Assembly (NCBI GenBank): GCA_019322805.1
Contig: JAHWIC010000040.1
Location: forward strand, 1-8,161
Origin: Candidatus Woesearchaeota archaeon
GTDB taxonomy: Archaea > Nanobdellota > Nanobdellia > Woesearchaeales > JAHWIC01
Length of the DNA stretch: 8,161 bases
Direction: 5' to 3'
The position numbers were made by a program, and so were the translations under genes. Shown here piece after piece: positions 1-5,793 of this stretch (position 1 is the first letter of the stretch; each line of letters starts with the position of its first letter). The notes under the pieces were generated by a model. The model made no database searches and was not told where the DNA came from. It was given only the letters and a program-made list of their open reading frames with translations.

Positions 1-491
1 TTTCCAGCTGCTGTCAAGCCGCGATAAACTCTTCCTCTGTGCTGCTTTTGCATAATCCAGTTTATGTTTTTGTCTGCAATAATGTTTGGATGTGCTTTAT
101 CGACCATTACTATTTCATACCAATAATGTCTTCCGTCCTTGCCCACAAAGTATGAGTTAAGAACTTCTAGGTTTGGGAATTTTTCTGCAGCTCTCTGCTC
201 TGCAACAACTTGGTAGCTTATCTTTAAGTCTTTTCTTCTGCTCATACGTTTTGGTCTTCTTCCTCGCATAAACTTAGGTTTTTTCCTTCCTCCTCTGTCT
301 ACACGCTGTCTTACTATGATGAAACCTTGCTTTGCTTTATACCCTAATGAGCGAGCTCTGTCCAGCCTTGTTGGTCTTTTAATCCTAATAGTAGCTGGTT
401 CAGCTTTCCATTCCATCATACGAGATCTTAAGAATTCTATGTTTTGCTTTGGATTTTTCCAAGCTTCTCTAATGTACTTATACATTCCCAT
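1..491 (-). CDS. rpl15e: Large-subunit ribosomal protein L15e (partial, 3' end beyond window)
   Basis: Structural protein of the 50S ribosomal subunit, in a family found only in archaea and eukaryotes, where it binds 23S/28S rRNA. The reverse strand encodes 163 uninterrupted residues from ATG 491-489 to the window edge. The start MGMYKYIREAWKNP, the basic centre (about residues 67-86, with RGRRPKRMSRR) and the end (HRGRVYRGLTAAG, residues 151-163) are typical of L15e. The family is usually about 190-200 residues, so some 25-35 C-terminal residues lie outside. ATG 491 is chosen because GGAGG lies 9 bases upstream (505-501) and the protein begins as the family does; the next Met is only two codons on. 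It diverges from folC across a 247-base gap and has its own TATA-like element. I see no frameshift. The identification is firm and is the best taxonomic marker here. Confidence 0.97.
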   Translation of the reverse strand, partial: MGMYKYIREAWKNPKQNIEFLRSRMMEWKAEPATIRIKRPTRLDRARSLGYKAKQGFIIVRQRVDRGGRKKPKFMRGRRPKRMSRRKDLKISYQVVAEQRAAEKFPNLEVLNSYFVGKDGRHYWYEIVMVDKAHPNIIADKNINWIMQKQHRGRVYRGLTAAG

Positions 492-500
492 TTTGGTTAG

Positions 501-505
501 CCTCC
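501..505 (-). promoter_or_regulatory. Ribosome binding site of the L15e gene
   Basis: On the minus strand GGAGG lies 9 bases before ATG 491. It matches the anti-Shine-Dalgarno CCUCC at the 3' end of archaeal 16S rRNA. It shows that this mRNA has a leader, unlike folC, purL and the nuclease gene in this window. Confidence 0.75.
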
Positions 506-573
506 ACTCTTTACTAGTATTTAGGATTCAGGCAAGCAACGCCCACATCTCCTTATTAAGAGGAATTTTAGAC

Positions 574-585
574 TATTTATAAATA
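574..585 (-). promoter_or_regulatory. Palindromic TATA box, probable L15e promoter
   Basis: TATTTATAAATA is a perfect 12-bp self-complementary TATA-like sequence. Read leftwards it would start transcription near 550-555, giving L15e a leader of roughly 60 bases that contains the GGAGG site. Being symmetric, it could also fire rightwards, with a start near 605, just inside the inverted-repeat element. That second use is speculative. Confidence 0.55.
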
Positions 586-598
586 TTACTTATTTTAA

Positions 599-700
599 GA
601 AAAAATCAAACCAACCAATGGCTTCGGACGGCCTTCGGCCTACTCGGCACCCCGTAAGGGACAACCCCCGCCTCGCCCTCGCCGTTGGTTTGATTTTTTC
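599..700. repeat. GC-rich element bounded by a perfect 17-bp inverted repeat
   Basis: GAAAAAATCAAACCAAC (599-615) is the exact reverse complement of 684-700. After a 4-base bulge the stem can continue with GGC (620-622) against GCC (681-683). The interior (616-683) is about 70% G+C, far above its surroundings, and holds GGCC-TTC-GGCC (630-640) and CCC-GTAA-GGG (651-660, a GNRA-type tetraloop). The minus strand of 665-683 is G-rich with closely spaced G runs. No coding capacity is evident. It sits between the divergent L15e and folC promoters, so neither mRNA should include it. No clear target-site duplication flanks it. It could be a miniature inverted-repeat element, a small structured RNA gene or a chromosome-architecture palindrome; the sequence alone does not decide. 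Confidence 0.75.
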
Positions 701-705
701 TAGAT

Positions 706-717
706 ACCTTTTTAAAT
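706..717 (+). promoter_or_regulatory. folC promoter (TATA box, leaderless start)
   Basis: ACCTTTTTAAAT has its first T 30 bases before ATG 739. With the usual archaeal TATA-to-start distance of about 26 bases from the box centre, transcription would begin at or next to the ATG, so the mRNA is probably leaderless. No Shine-Dalgarno sequence precedes the ATG, which agrees. The same ACCTTT core occurs before purL and the nuclease gene. Confidence 0.6.
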
Positions 718-738
718 GTATAAATACTATCCAAAATC

Positions 739-1899
739 ATGAATCACAAACAATCAACAAAGTACCTTTTCAGTTTGCAACATTTTGGAACAAAGCTAGG
801 CCTGGCAAACATAACAAGATTGTTGGATAAACTAGGAAATCCTCACAAAGGACTAAAGGTAATCCATGTTGCAGGGACTAATGGAAAAGGCTCTGTTTGT
901 GCAATGATATCTTCGATACTGGAAAAAGCTGGTTATAGGGTTGGGATGTATACAAGCCCGCATCTAAAAGACTTGAATGAAAGATTCTTGGTTAATGGAG
1001 AGAAGATATCAAACAAGGATATTGCCAGGTTAACGGCAATTGTTAAGAAATACAGGGAAGACCAGACTTTTTTTGAAATCCTTACTGCAATGGCATTTCT
1101 ATACTTTAAAGAGCAAAAAGTAGATTTTCTTGTTTTAGAGGTTGGCTTAGGCGGAAGATTGGATGCAACCAATGTTATAAAGCCTTTAGTCAGTATCATA
1201 ACCAATATCGGCAAGGAGCATACTGAATATCTTGGAAAGAATATAGCCAACATTGCTTATGAAAAAGCTGGCGTGATAAAGAAGAATATTCCAACCATAA
1301 CAGCTGCTAATGGAAAAGCGCTGAAGGTTATTGAGAATGTTGCTAAGGATAGAAGCAGTAAGTTGTTTTTGGTTAACAAAAAGAAGAACTTTACATTAAG
1401 TTTGAATGGAGGCTTTCAACAGCTCAATGCAGCTGTTGCTGTGGAAACAATTGAGGTGTTAAAGAGGCACTATAATCTGAATATAACAGAAAGCCATATT
1501 GATTCAGGATTAAAAACAGCATATTGGTCAGGCAGGTTTGAGTATATTAAAAATAATATCTTAGTTGATTGTGCACATAATCTTGATGGTGTAAAAGCCT
1601 TAGTTAATGAATTAAAGAAAATAAAGAAAAAAATAATCCTGGTTATTGGCATATTAAAAGATAAAGACAAAGAAGCTATGTTAAAACTTCTTGAGCCATT
1701 TGCTTCTAAAATAATCCTGACAAAAGCAAAAGTTCCAAGGGCAACAGAACCAAAAGAGCTTGCAAAATACTTGAAAAAAGATCATAAAACAATCAATGAT
1801 CCAAAAAAAGCGCTTAAATATGCAAAATCAATAGCGAAAAAGAATGATTTAATCTTAGTGGCTGGCTCTATATATATTGTAGGCGAAATATACGAATGA
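739..1899 (+). CDS. folC: Folylpolyglutamate synthase / dihydrofolate synthase
   Basis: Cytosolic ATP-dependent Mur-ligase-type enzyme that joins glutamate to dihydropteroate and/or reduced folates. Landmarks of the 386-residue product: P-loop GTNGKGS (46-52), SPHL (73-76), FFEILTAMAF (111-120), EVGLGGRLDATN (134-145), EKAGVIK (175-181) with the lysine that is carbamylated in this family, WSGRFE (263-268), DCAHN (277-281) opening the C-terminal domain, LKDKD (306-310) and GSIYIVGE (376-383). It is slightly shorter than the E. coli enzyme (about 420). The usual LDH before the TEYLG segment reads KEH here; the His is kept. The ATG at 739 fits a leaderless start from the box at 706-717. It stands just before the purine cluster, which makes metabolic sense because formyl-folates feed IMP synthesis. 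Whether it has both activities cannot be told from sequence. Confidence 0.93.
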   Translation: MNHKQSTKYLFSLQHFGTKLGLANITRLLDKLGNPHKGLKVIHVAGTNGKGSVCAMISSILEKAGYRVGMYTSPHLKDLNERFLVNGEKISNKDIARLTAIVKKYREDQTFFEILTAMAFLYFKEQKVDFLVLEVGLGGRLDATNVIKPLVSIITNIGKEHTEYLGKNIANIAYEKAGVIKKNIPTITAANGKALKVIENVAKDRSSKLFLVNKKKNFTLSLNGGFQQLNAAVAVETIEVLKRHYNLNITESHIDSGLKTAYWSGRFEYIKNNILVDCAHNLDGVKALVNELKKIKKKIILVIGILKDKDKEAMLKLLEPFASKIILTKAKVPRATEPKELAKYLKKDHKTINDPKKALKYAKSIAKKNDLILVAGSIYIVGEIYE

Positions 1900-1909
1900 T
1901 TTTATCATA

Positions 1910-1921
1910 ACCTTTATATAT
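1910..1921 (+). promoter_or_regulatory. purLQ promoter (TATA box)
   Basis: ACCTTTATATAT lies in the 43-base gap after folC, with its first T exactly 30 bases before TTG 1943. This is the same distance as between the folC box and its ATG, and one base from that at the nuclease gene. It suggests a transcript beginning at or very near 1943, either leaderless on TTG or with a 9-base leader to ATG 1952. Confidence 0.6.
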
Positions 1922-1942
1922 CCTCTTTATTTTGGTTTTCTC

Positions 1943-4294
1943 TTGGTAAAAATGGGTGATGTAGACGTAAAAACAATTGATGTTAAAGGTATGTCAGATA
2001 AAGAGCTGTCATCCTTCATGCAGAAAAATGCAATTTCCCTCAAGATTTCTGAAGCAAAGAAGGTTGCTGAATTATTGGGAAGGAATCCGACCTTAACAGA
2101 GCTTCATATACTTAATACAGAATGGTCAGAGCACTGCAGCTATAAGAGCAGTAAAGCAATTCTTAAGAAATATCTGCCTACAACAGGGCCAACAGTAATT
2201 CAAGGTCCGCAGGAAGATGCAGGTATAATTCATCTAACCAAGATTGGCAAAGACAGATACGGGATTGTTATTGCGCATGAAAGCCACAATCATCCAAGCC
2301 AGGTCGTGCCGTACGAAGGCGCTGCAACAGGCATTGGCGGTATTGTCAGGGATGTTCTTTGCATGGGTGCAAGAATAATAGCAACTGCTGATCCTTTAAG
2401 GTTTGGGAATCCCTATGGGAAGTTCAAGGATAGAACAAGGTATATTGCTAATGCTGTTGTTGATGGTATTGCCGGCTACACAAACCCAATTGGCATACCA
2501 AATATTGCAGGAGATGTGTATTTCAATGATTCTTTTGATGATAATTGCTTGGTTAATGTTGTTAGTTTAGGCTTGGTTAAGGAAAAGGAAATAATCCACA
2601 GCAAAGCACCAGAGAATGCAGACGGCTATGACATAATTATTGTTGGAAAAGCAACTGACAATTCTGGCTTTGGCGGAGCTGCTTTTGCGAGCTTAATCCT
2701 TGATGAAGCAGAGGAAGAATTCAACAAAGGAGCTGTTCAGGTTCCTGACCCATTCCTGAAGAATGTCCTGATAAGGGCAACTGAAGCTGTTTTCAAGGAA
2801 GTTCGAGAAAAAGGAATCAAGGTTGGCTTCAAGGATATGGGTGCTGGCGGAATAATGTGTTCTAGCTCAGAGCTTTGCGATTCTGGTGGATATGGTGCTG
2901 AGATTGATTTGGACAAGGTCCATGTCTCAGTGAGCATCCCGCCATACATGATTGCATGCTCAGAAACACAGGAAAGGTTTACCTGGATTTGTCCACCAGA
3001 GTTTACAGAAAGATTATTGGAGATATATAACAAAGACTTTGAATTGCCTAATATTGCAGAGGGTGCTCAAGCAACTGTTATTGGCAAGGTAACTAAAAGC
3101 AAGGATTATATCATGAGATATAATGGAGAGATAGTCTGCAGTGCTCCTGTCAATGCTGTTACTTCTGCCATACTTTATGATCGCGAGCAAAAGAAACCAA
3201 AGAAAGACTTCAAAGAGCCTGTGCTAAAAGAACCAGGAGACTATAACAAAACATTCCTAAGAGTGCTTTCACATCCAAATGTTGCTTCAAAGGCAACTGT
3301 GTACAAGCATTATGATACAGAGGTTCAGGGCCTTGCAGTAATAAGGCCTGGTGAAGCAGATGCTGGAGTGCAAGCGCCTATTCCAGGACATAAAATAGGA
3401 TATGCTTTGAGTGTTGATTCTAATCCAATGTATGCCAGGATTGATTCTTATTTAGCTGGAATAAATGCAGTTGCAGAAGCTATGCGTAATGTTGCTGCTG
3501 TTGGCGCTGTTCCATATGGAATGACTGACTGCTTGAACTTTGGAAATCCAGAAAAGCCAGAAGCATTCTACGAATTTGTTGAAAGTGTAAAAGGAATCGC
3601 AGATGCAGCTAAGAATATATATGTAAAAGGTACCAAAGACCCAACACCATTTGTTTCAGGCAATGTAAGCTTCTATAACGAGTCAGTTGCAGGAAAATCA
3701 GTTGATCCATCAGCAATTATTGCTTGCGTCGGTGTTTTAGAGGATTATACAAAAGCAATAACAATGAAACTGAAGAAAACCTCAAGCAACCTATTCATGA
3801 TCGGAAAACGCAAGGATGAACTTGGTGGTTCTGTTTGTTACCAGATAAATGACAAGATTGGAAAAAACATTCCAAAGATTGACTTTGAAAAGGAAAGAAA
3901 TGCAATATATTCTGTTATCGACGCTATAAATGAAAGCTTATTATTGAGCTGCCATGATATATCTGATGGTGGAATAGCAGCAACAATATCGGAGATGATT
4001 CTGGGTGGTGAAGCAGACGGCAATATTGGTGCTGAGATTGATATTAAATCAGAACTAAGAACTGATAAAGCATTATTCTCTGAAACATCAGGCTTTATCC
4101 TAGAGGTTGATGATACTAATGTTGACAAATTAAAGAAGCTTTTCCAGAAATATAAGGTTGAATTGATTGAGCTTGGAAAGACAATTGATGAGGACTCATT
4201 GATTATTACGAAGAATAATGAAAAGATAATTGATTTAGGCATTAGTGACTTGAAAAAGGCCTGGACAACAGGTTTTGTAGAGGCTATGAAATGA
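1943..4294 (+). CDS. purL: Phosphoribosylformylglycinamidine (FGAM) synthase subunit PurL
   Basis: Large catalytic subunit of FGAM synthase: FGAR + ATP + ammonia (from PurQ) gives FGAM, step 4 of purine synthesis, in the cytosol as a complex with PurQ and PurS. The product is 783 residues from TTG 1943 (780 from ATG 1952), the size of the small archaeal/Gram-positive PurL, with the internal duplication of the family. Landmarks: NTEWSEHCSYKSS (58-70, active-site His 64), HESHNHPS (112-119), PLRFGNP (151-157), SGFGGAAFAS (241-250), KDMGAGGIMCSS (297-308), SETQERF (340-346), then the second half with CLNFGNP (530-536), SGNVSFYNES (572-581) and HDISDGGIAAT (671-681). The start is uncertain: TTG 1943 fits the promoter spacing seen at folC and the nuclease gene, while ATG 1952 is a stronger codon. 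It overlaps purQ by 4 bases (ATGA), implying translational coupling. No key residue is missing. Confidence 0.97.
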   Translation: MVKMGDVDVKTIDVKGMSDKELSSFMQKNAISLKISEAKKVAELLGRNPTLTELHILNTEWSEHCSYKSSKAILKKYLPTTGPTVIQGPQEDAGIIHLTKIGKDRYGIVIAHESHNHPSQVVPYEGAATGIGGIVRDVLCMGARIIATADPLRFGNPYGKFKDRTRYIANAVVDGIAGYTNPIGIPNIAGDVYFNDSFDDNCLVNVVSLGLVKEKEIIHSKAPENADGYDIIIVGKATDNSGFGGAAFASLILDEAEEEFNKGAVQVPDPFLKNVLIRATEAVFKEVREKGIKVGFKDMGAGGIMCSSSELCDSGGYGAEIDLDKVHVSVSIPPYMIACSETQERFTWICPPEFTERLLEIYNKDFELPNIAEGAQATVIGKVTKSKDYIMRYNGEIVCSAPVNAVTSAILYDREQKKPKKDFKEPVLKEPGDYNKTFLRVLSHPNVASKATVYKHYDTEVQGLAVIRPGEADAGVQAPIPGHKIGYALSVDSNPMYARIDSYLAGINAVAEAMRNVAAVGAVPYGMTDCLNFGNPEKPEAFYEFVESVKGIADAAKNIYVKGTKDPTPFVSGNVSFYNESVAGKSVDPSAIIACVGVLEDYTKAITMKLKKTSSNLFMIGKRKDELGGSVCYQINDKIGKNIPKIDFEKERNAIYSVIDAINESLLLSCHDISDGGIAATISEMILGGEADGNIGAEIDIKSELRTDKALFSETSGFILEVDDTNVDKLKKLFQKYKVELIELGKTIDEDSLIITKNNEKIIDLGISDLKKAWTTGFVEAMK

Positions 4295-5052
4295 AAATAG
4301 CAGTAATATTATTCCCAGGAACAAACTGCGAGAACGAAACAGCAAGGGCTGTAATTGAAGCAGGCATGAAAGCAGAGATTATCAGATGGAATGCGGGTGT
4401 TAACTTAGAATCTTATGATGGTTTTGTTTTACCAGGTGGTTGGTCTTATGAAGACAGGATTCGTGCAGGAGTTATTTCAGCTCAAGACCCAATAATGTTG
4501 AAGATAAAAGAGCAGGCAAAACAAGGAAAACCAGTTTTAGGAATATGCAATGGCTGCCAGGTATTGGTTGAAACAGGCATGATTCCTGGTTTGAAAGACA
4601 AAATAGAGATGGCTTTAGCACCCAATATTAATCCAATGGTTAGTGGCTTTTACTGTACATGGACTTATTTGAAAGCAATCACAAAGAAAAAAACAGCTTT
4701 TAACTTAACTTTTGATGAAAATGATATCTTGCCAATACCAATTGCTCATGGTGAAGGCCGTTTTACAACAATAGAAAAGGGCTTACTCAAAAACCTGCAG
4801 GATAATGACCAGATCATGTTTAGGTATTGCGATAGAGAAGGGAATGTAGAGGACAAATTCCCAATAAACCCAAATGGATCAATATACAATATTGCAGGAA
4901 TATGCAATAAAAAAGGAAATGTTTTGGCAATGATGCCTCATCCTGAGCGTGCAAGCTGGCTACATCAGGTTCCTGAAAAGCACTCTGGAGCAGAAAACAG
5001 AGGGCCTGGATTAAAGATCTTTGAATCGATGAGGGAATATTTAAAAAAATAA
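4291..5052 (+). CDS. purQ: FGAM synthase glutaminase subunit PurQ
   Basis: Class I glutamine amidotransferase that hydrolyses glutamine and passes ammonia to PurL. The 253-residue product starts MKIAVILFPGTNCENE, as the family does. It has the oxyanion-hole region LPGGWSYEDRIRAG (47-60), the nucleophile elbow GICNGCQVL (84-92, Cys 86) and the His/Glu of the triad in MMPHPERA (214-221, His 217 and Glu 219). The length is within the usual range for a stand-alone PurQ (about 220-270). The ATG overlaps the purL stop in ATGA, and no promoter or ribosome binding site stands out before it, so it probably depends on coupling to purL. The first cloverleaf element begins 33 bases after its stop. Identification is firm. 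Confidence 0.97.
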   Translation: MKIAVILFPGTNCENETARAVIEAGMKAEIIRWNAGVNLESYDGFVLPGGWSYEDRIRAGVISAQDPIMLKIKEQAKQGKPVLGICNGCQVLVETGMIPGLKDKIEMALAPNINPMVSGFYCTWTYLKAITKKKTAFNLTFDENDILPIPIAHGEGRFTTIEKGLLKNLQDNDQIMFRYCDREGNVEDKFPINPNGSIYNIAGICNKKGNVLAMMPHPERASWLHQVPEKHSGAENRGPGLKIFESMREYLKK

Positions 5053-5073
5053 ATCAATTTGAAAAATCAATAG
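5053..5073 (+). promoter_or_regulatory. Conserved AT-rich block upstream of cloverleaf copy 1
   Basis: ATCAATTT, an A-rich run and TCAATAG form a block that recurs almost unchanged at 6559-6580 before the second cloverleaf. It immediately follows the purQ stop. The middle of the block lies about 25 bases before helix P1, where an archaeal TATA box would stand if RNA began at P1. Here it reads TTTGAAAAA, a weak TATA match; copy 2 reads TTTAAAAAAA. A promoter role is inference. Confidence 0.35.
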
Positions 5074-5084
5074 AAAACAAAAAA

Positions 5085-5205
5085 TAAATCCGATTTTTGC
5101 TTACTGCAAACATTAAAGCAAAAATCATCTGCTGTGTTTGTTTATACACAGCTAAAGCAGATGAAAATTCCTTTAGCTTGAGGGTGAAAGGAATTTTCGG
5201 ATTTA
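5085..5205 (+). promoter_or_regulatory. Candidate cis-regulatory RNA, four-way junction, copy 1 (before purS)
   Basis: The sequence folds into a cloverleaf with no unpaired base between helices. P1 is TAAATCCG 5085-5092 with CGGATTTA 5198-5205, 8 bp. P2 is 5093-5102 with 5116-5125, 10 bp with a 13-base loop. P3 is CATCTGC 5126-5132 with 5157-5163, then TGTGT 5133-5137 with ACACA 5146-5150 and a 6-base bulge. P4 is 5164-5174 with 5187-5197, 11 bp with a 12-base loop. An outer AACAA/TTGTT helix (5076-5080, 5207-5211) may extend P1. It lies between purQ and purS, and a homologous copy lies before purC (6591-6709). A role as riboswitch, attenuator or protein-binding leader is inference; as it also follows purQ directly, it might act as a 3'-end or processing element. 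I recognise no known RNA family in it. Confidence 0.7.
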
Positions 5206-5260
5206 ATTGTTATTAAATAATGAGTTTAATGGGATAAAAACAAACAAGCGCACAACTAAA

Positions 5261-5284
5261 TGTGAACATTATTGTGAACCTAAT
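5261..5284 (+). repeat. Two tandem 12-base repeats upstream of purS
   Basis: TGTGAACATTAT is followed directly by TGTGAACCTAAT (10 of 12 bases identical), ending 11 bases before the purS ATG. A possible TATA-like GGATAAAAAC (5231-5240) lies upstream at a distance that would put a start near 5262. The repeat could be a paired operator half-site or chance; nothing like it precedes purE or purC. Confidence 0.4.
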
Positions 5285-5295
5285 GATGAGAAACA

Positions 5296-5742
5296 ATGAT
5301 TAAAATGGCTAAAATAGAACTTTTCGTTGGATTGAAAATACCGGACACAACAGCAATAACTACTTTCCATACTTTAGAAAGGCTTGGTTACGATATCAAG
5401 AAGCTAAAGAGGCAGATTTATTATAAATTTGATATTGATGGTGATGTTGATAAATTCTCAAAGAAAGTTAATAAGGTTGATGTTCTGGTTAATGCTAATA
5501 AAAACACCTTTTCAAATGAATTAAAGAAAGAAGAAGGAGCAAAATATGTTTTAGTCAAAGACAAAGATGATAAATGTGAAGGCTTGTTATCAACATTAAA
5601 GGATAGGCTTGGTTTAAAGGAAATAAAAAACATGGAAAAAGGTGTTTTATGGGCATTGTTTGTTGATTCAGAGCAGCTTGCAAAGGAAATTGCAAAAAAA
5701 TTGCTGTATAATGAGAATTATCAGGAAATAAAGTTACTCTGA
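5296..5742 (+). CDS. purS: FGAM synthase subunit PurS, tandem-domain form
   Basis: Small non-catalytic subunit that bridges PurL and PurQ and supports ammonia transfer. Canonical PurS is about 80-85 residues; this product has 148 and reads as two PurS-like halves. The first runs from about residue 5 (KIELFVGLKIPDTTAI) to LVNANK (64-69). The second runs from about 82 to LLYNENYQEIKLL (136-148). Both end in the family's L-x-N segment (LLANP in canonical PurS). Canonical PurS works as dimers, so a fused pair could replace one dimer; that is inference. The usual DPQG near the N terminus is not recognisable. ATG 5296 is the most upstream possible start (in-frame TGA at 5287); ATG 5305 is an alternative. 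No strong ribosome binding site is visible. Divergence is considerable, but placement directly between purLQ and purE supports the call. Confidence 0.85.
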   Translation: MIKMAKIELFVGLKIPDTTAITTFHTLERLGYDIKKLKRQIYYKFDIDGDVDKFSKKVNKVDVLVNANKNTFSNELKKEEGAKYVLVKDKDDKCEGLLSTLKDRLGLKEIKNMEKGVLWALFVDSEQLAKEIAKKLLYNENYQEIKLL

Positions 5743-5751
5743 TAACATAAT

Positions 5752-5760
5752 CTATATAAA
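5752..5760 (+). promoter_or_regulatory. purE promoter (TATA box)
   Basis: CTATATAAA lies 10 bases after the purS stop, about 38 bases before ATG 5794. A start about 26 bases past the box centre would give a short leader of roughly 12 bases containing the GGGGTGAT ribosome binding site. purE may thus be transcribed separately from purS. Confidence 0.55.
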
Positions 5761-5782
5761 ACAAATTGAATCAAGAAAACAT

Positions 5783-5790
5783 GGGGTGAT
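5783..5790 (+). promoter_or_regulatory. Ribosome binding site of purE
   Basis: GGGGTGAT ends 3 bases before ATG 5794 and matches the GGAGGTGATC complement of the archaeal 16S rRNA tail. The GGTGAT core and 3-base spacing are the same as at purC, which supports both starts. Confidence 0.75.
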
Positions 5791-5793
5791 TTA

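Noticed and set aside
316..582. 88-residue open frame on the plus strand
   Set aside because: It lies opposite the L15e coding sequence and its promoter. L15e is clearly the real gene, and this frame has no recognisable product or start signals.
599..700. Simple bidirectional transcription terminator
   Set aside because: The stem ends in six T after 17 bp, but neither gene points towards it: both L15e and folC are transcribed away from it. The complex GC-rich interior is also not needed for a terminator.
599..700. Insertion sequence or CRISPR array
   Set aside because: There is no transposase, no clear target-site duplication and no direct repeats with regular spacers. Only the inverted repeats are present.
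618..830. 70-residue open frame on the plus strand starting inside the GC-rich element
   Set aside because: It runs through the inverted-repeat element and into folC in another frame. The first part is a reading of the palindrome, and it has no ribosome binding site.
933..1253. Minus-strand open frame within folC
   Set aside because: Antisense shadow of a well-supported gene with no family resemblance.
2737..3033. Minus-strand open frame within purL
   Set aside because: Antisense shadow. The plus strand keeps the PurL motifs throughout.
3838..4242. 134-residue minus-strand open frame within purL
   Set aside because: The longest of the antisense frames, but it is opposite conserved PurL sequence, is Ser/Ile/Phe-rich as reverse reads of AT-rich genes tend to be, and has no start signals.
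5085..5205. Cloverleaf as a tRNA or tRNA-like gene
   Set aside because: P2 and P4 are 10-11 bp with 12-13-base loops, there is no GTTCRA-type T loop, no D-loop GG and no plausible anticodon arm. The length of 121 bases is also too great.
5085..5205. Known purine (guanine/adenine) riboswitch
   Set aside because: That class has a three-way junction with a strongly conserved unpaired core and short kissing loops. Here there are four helices and no junction bases. I also see no match to ykkC-type (guanidine, PRPP, ppGpp) cores.
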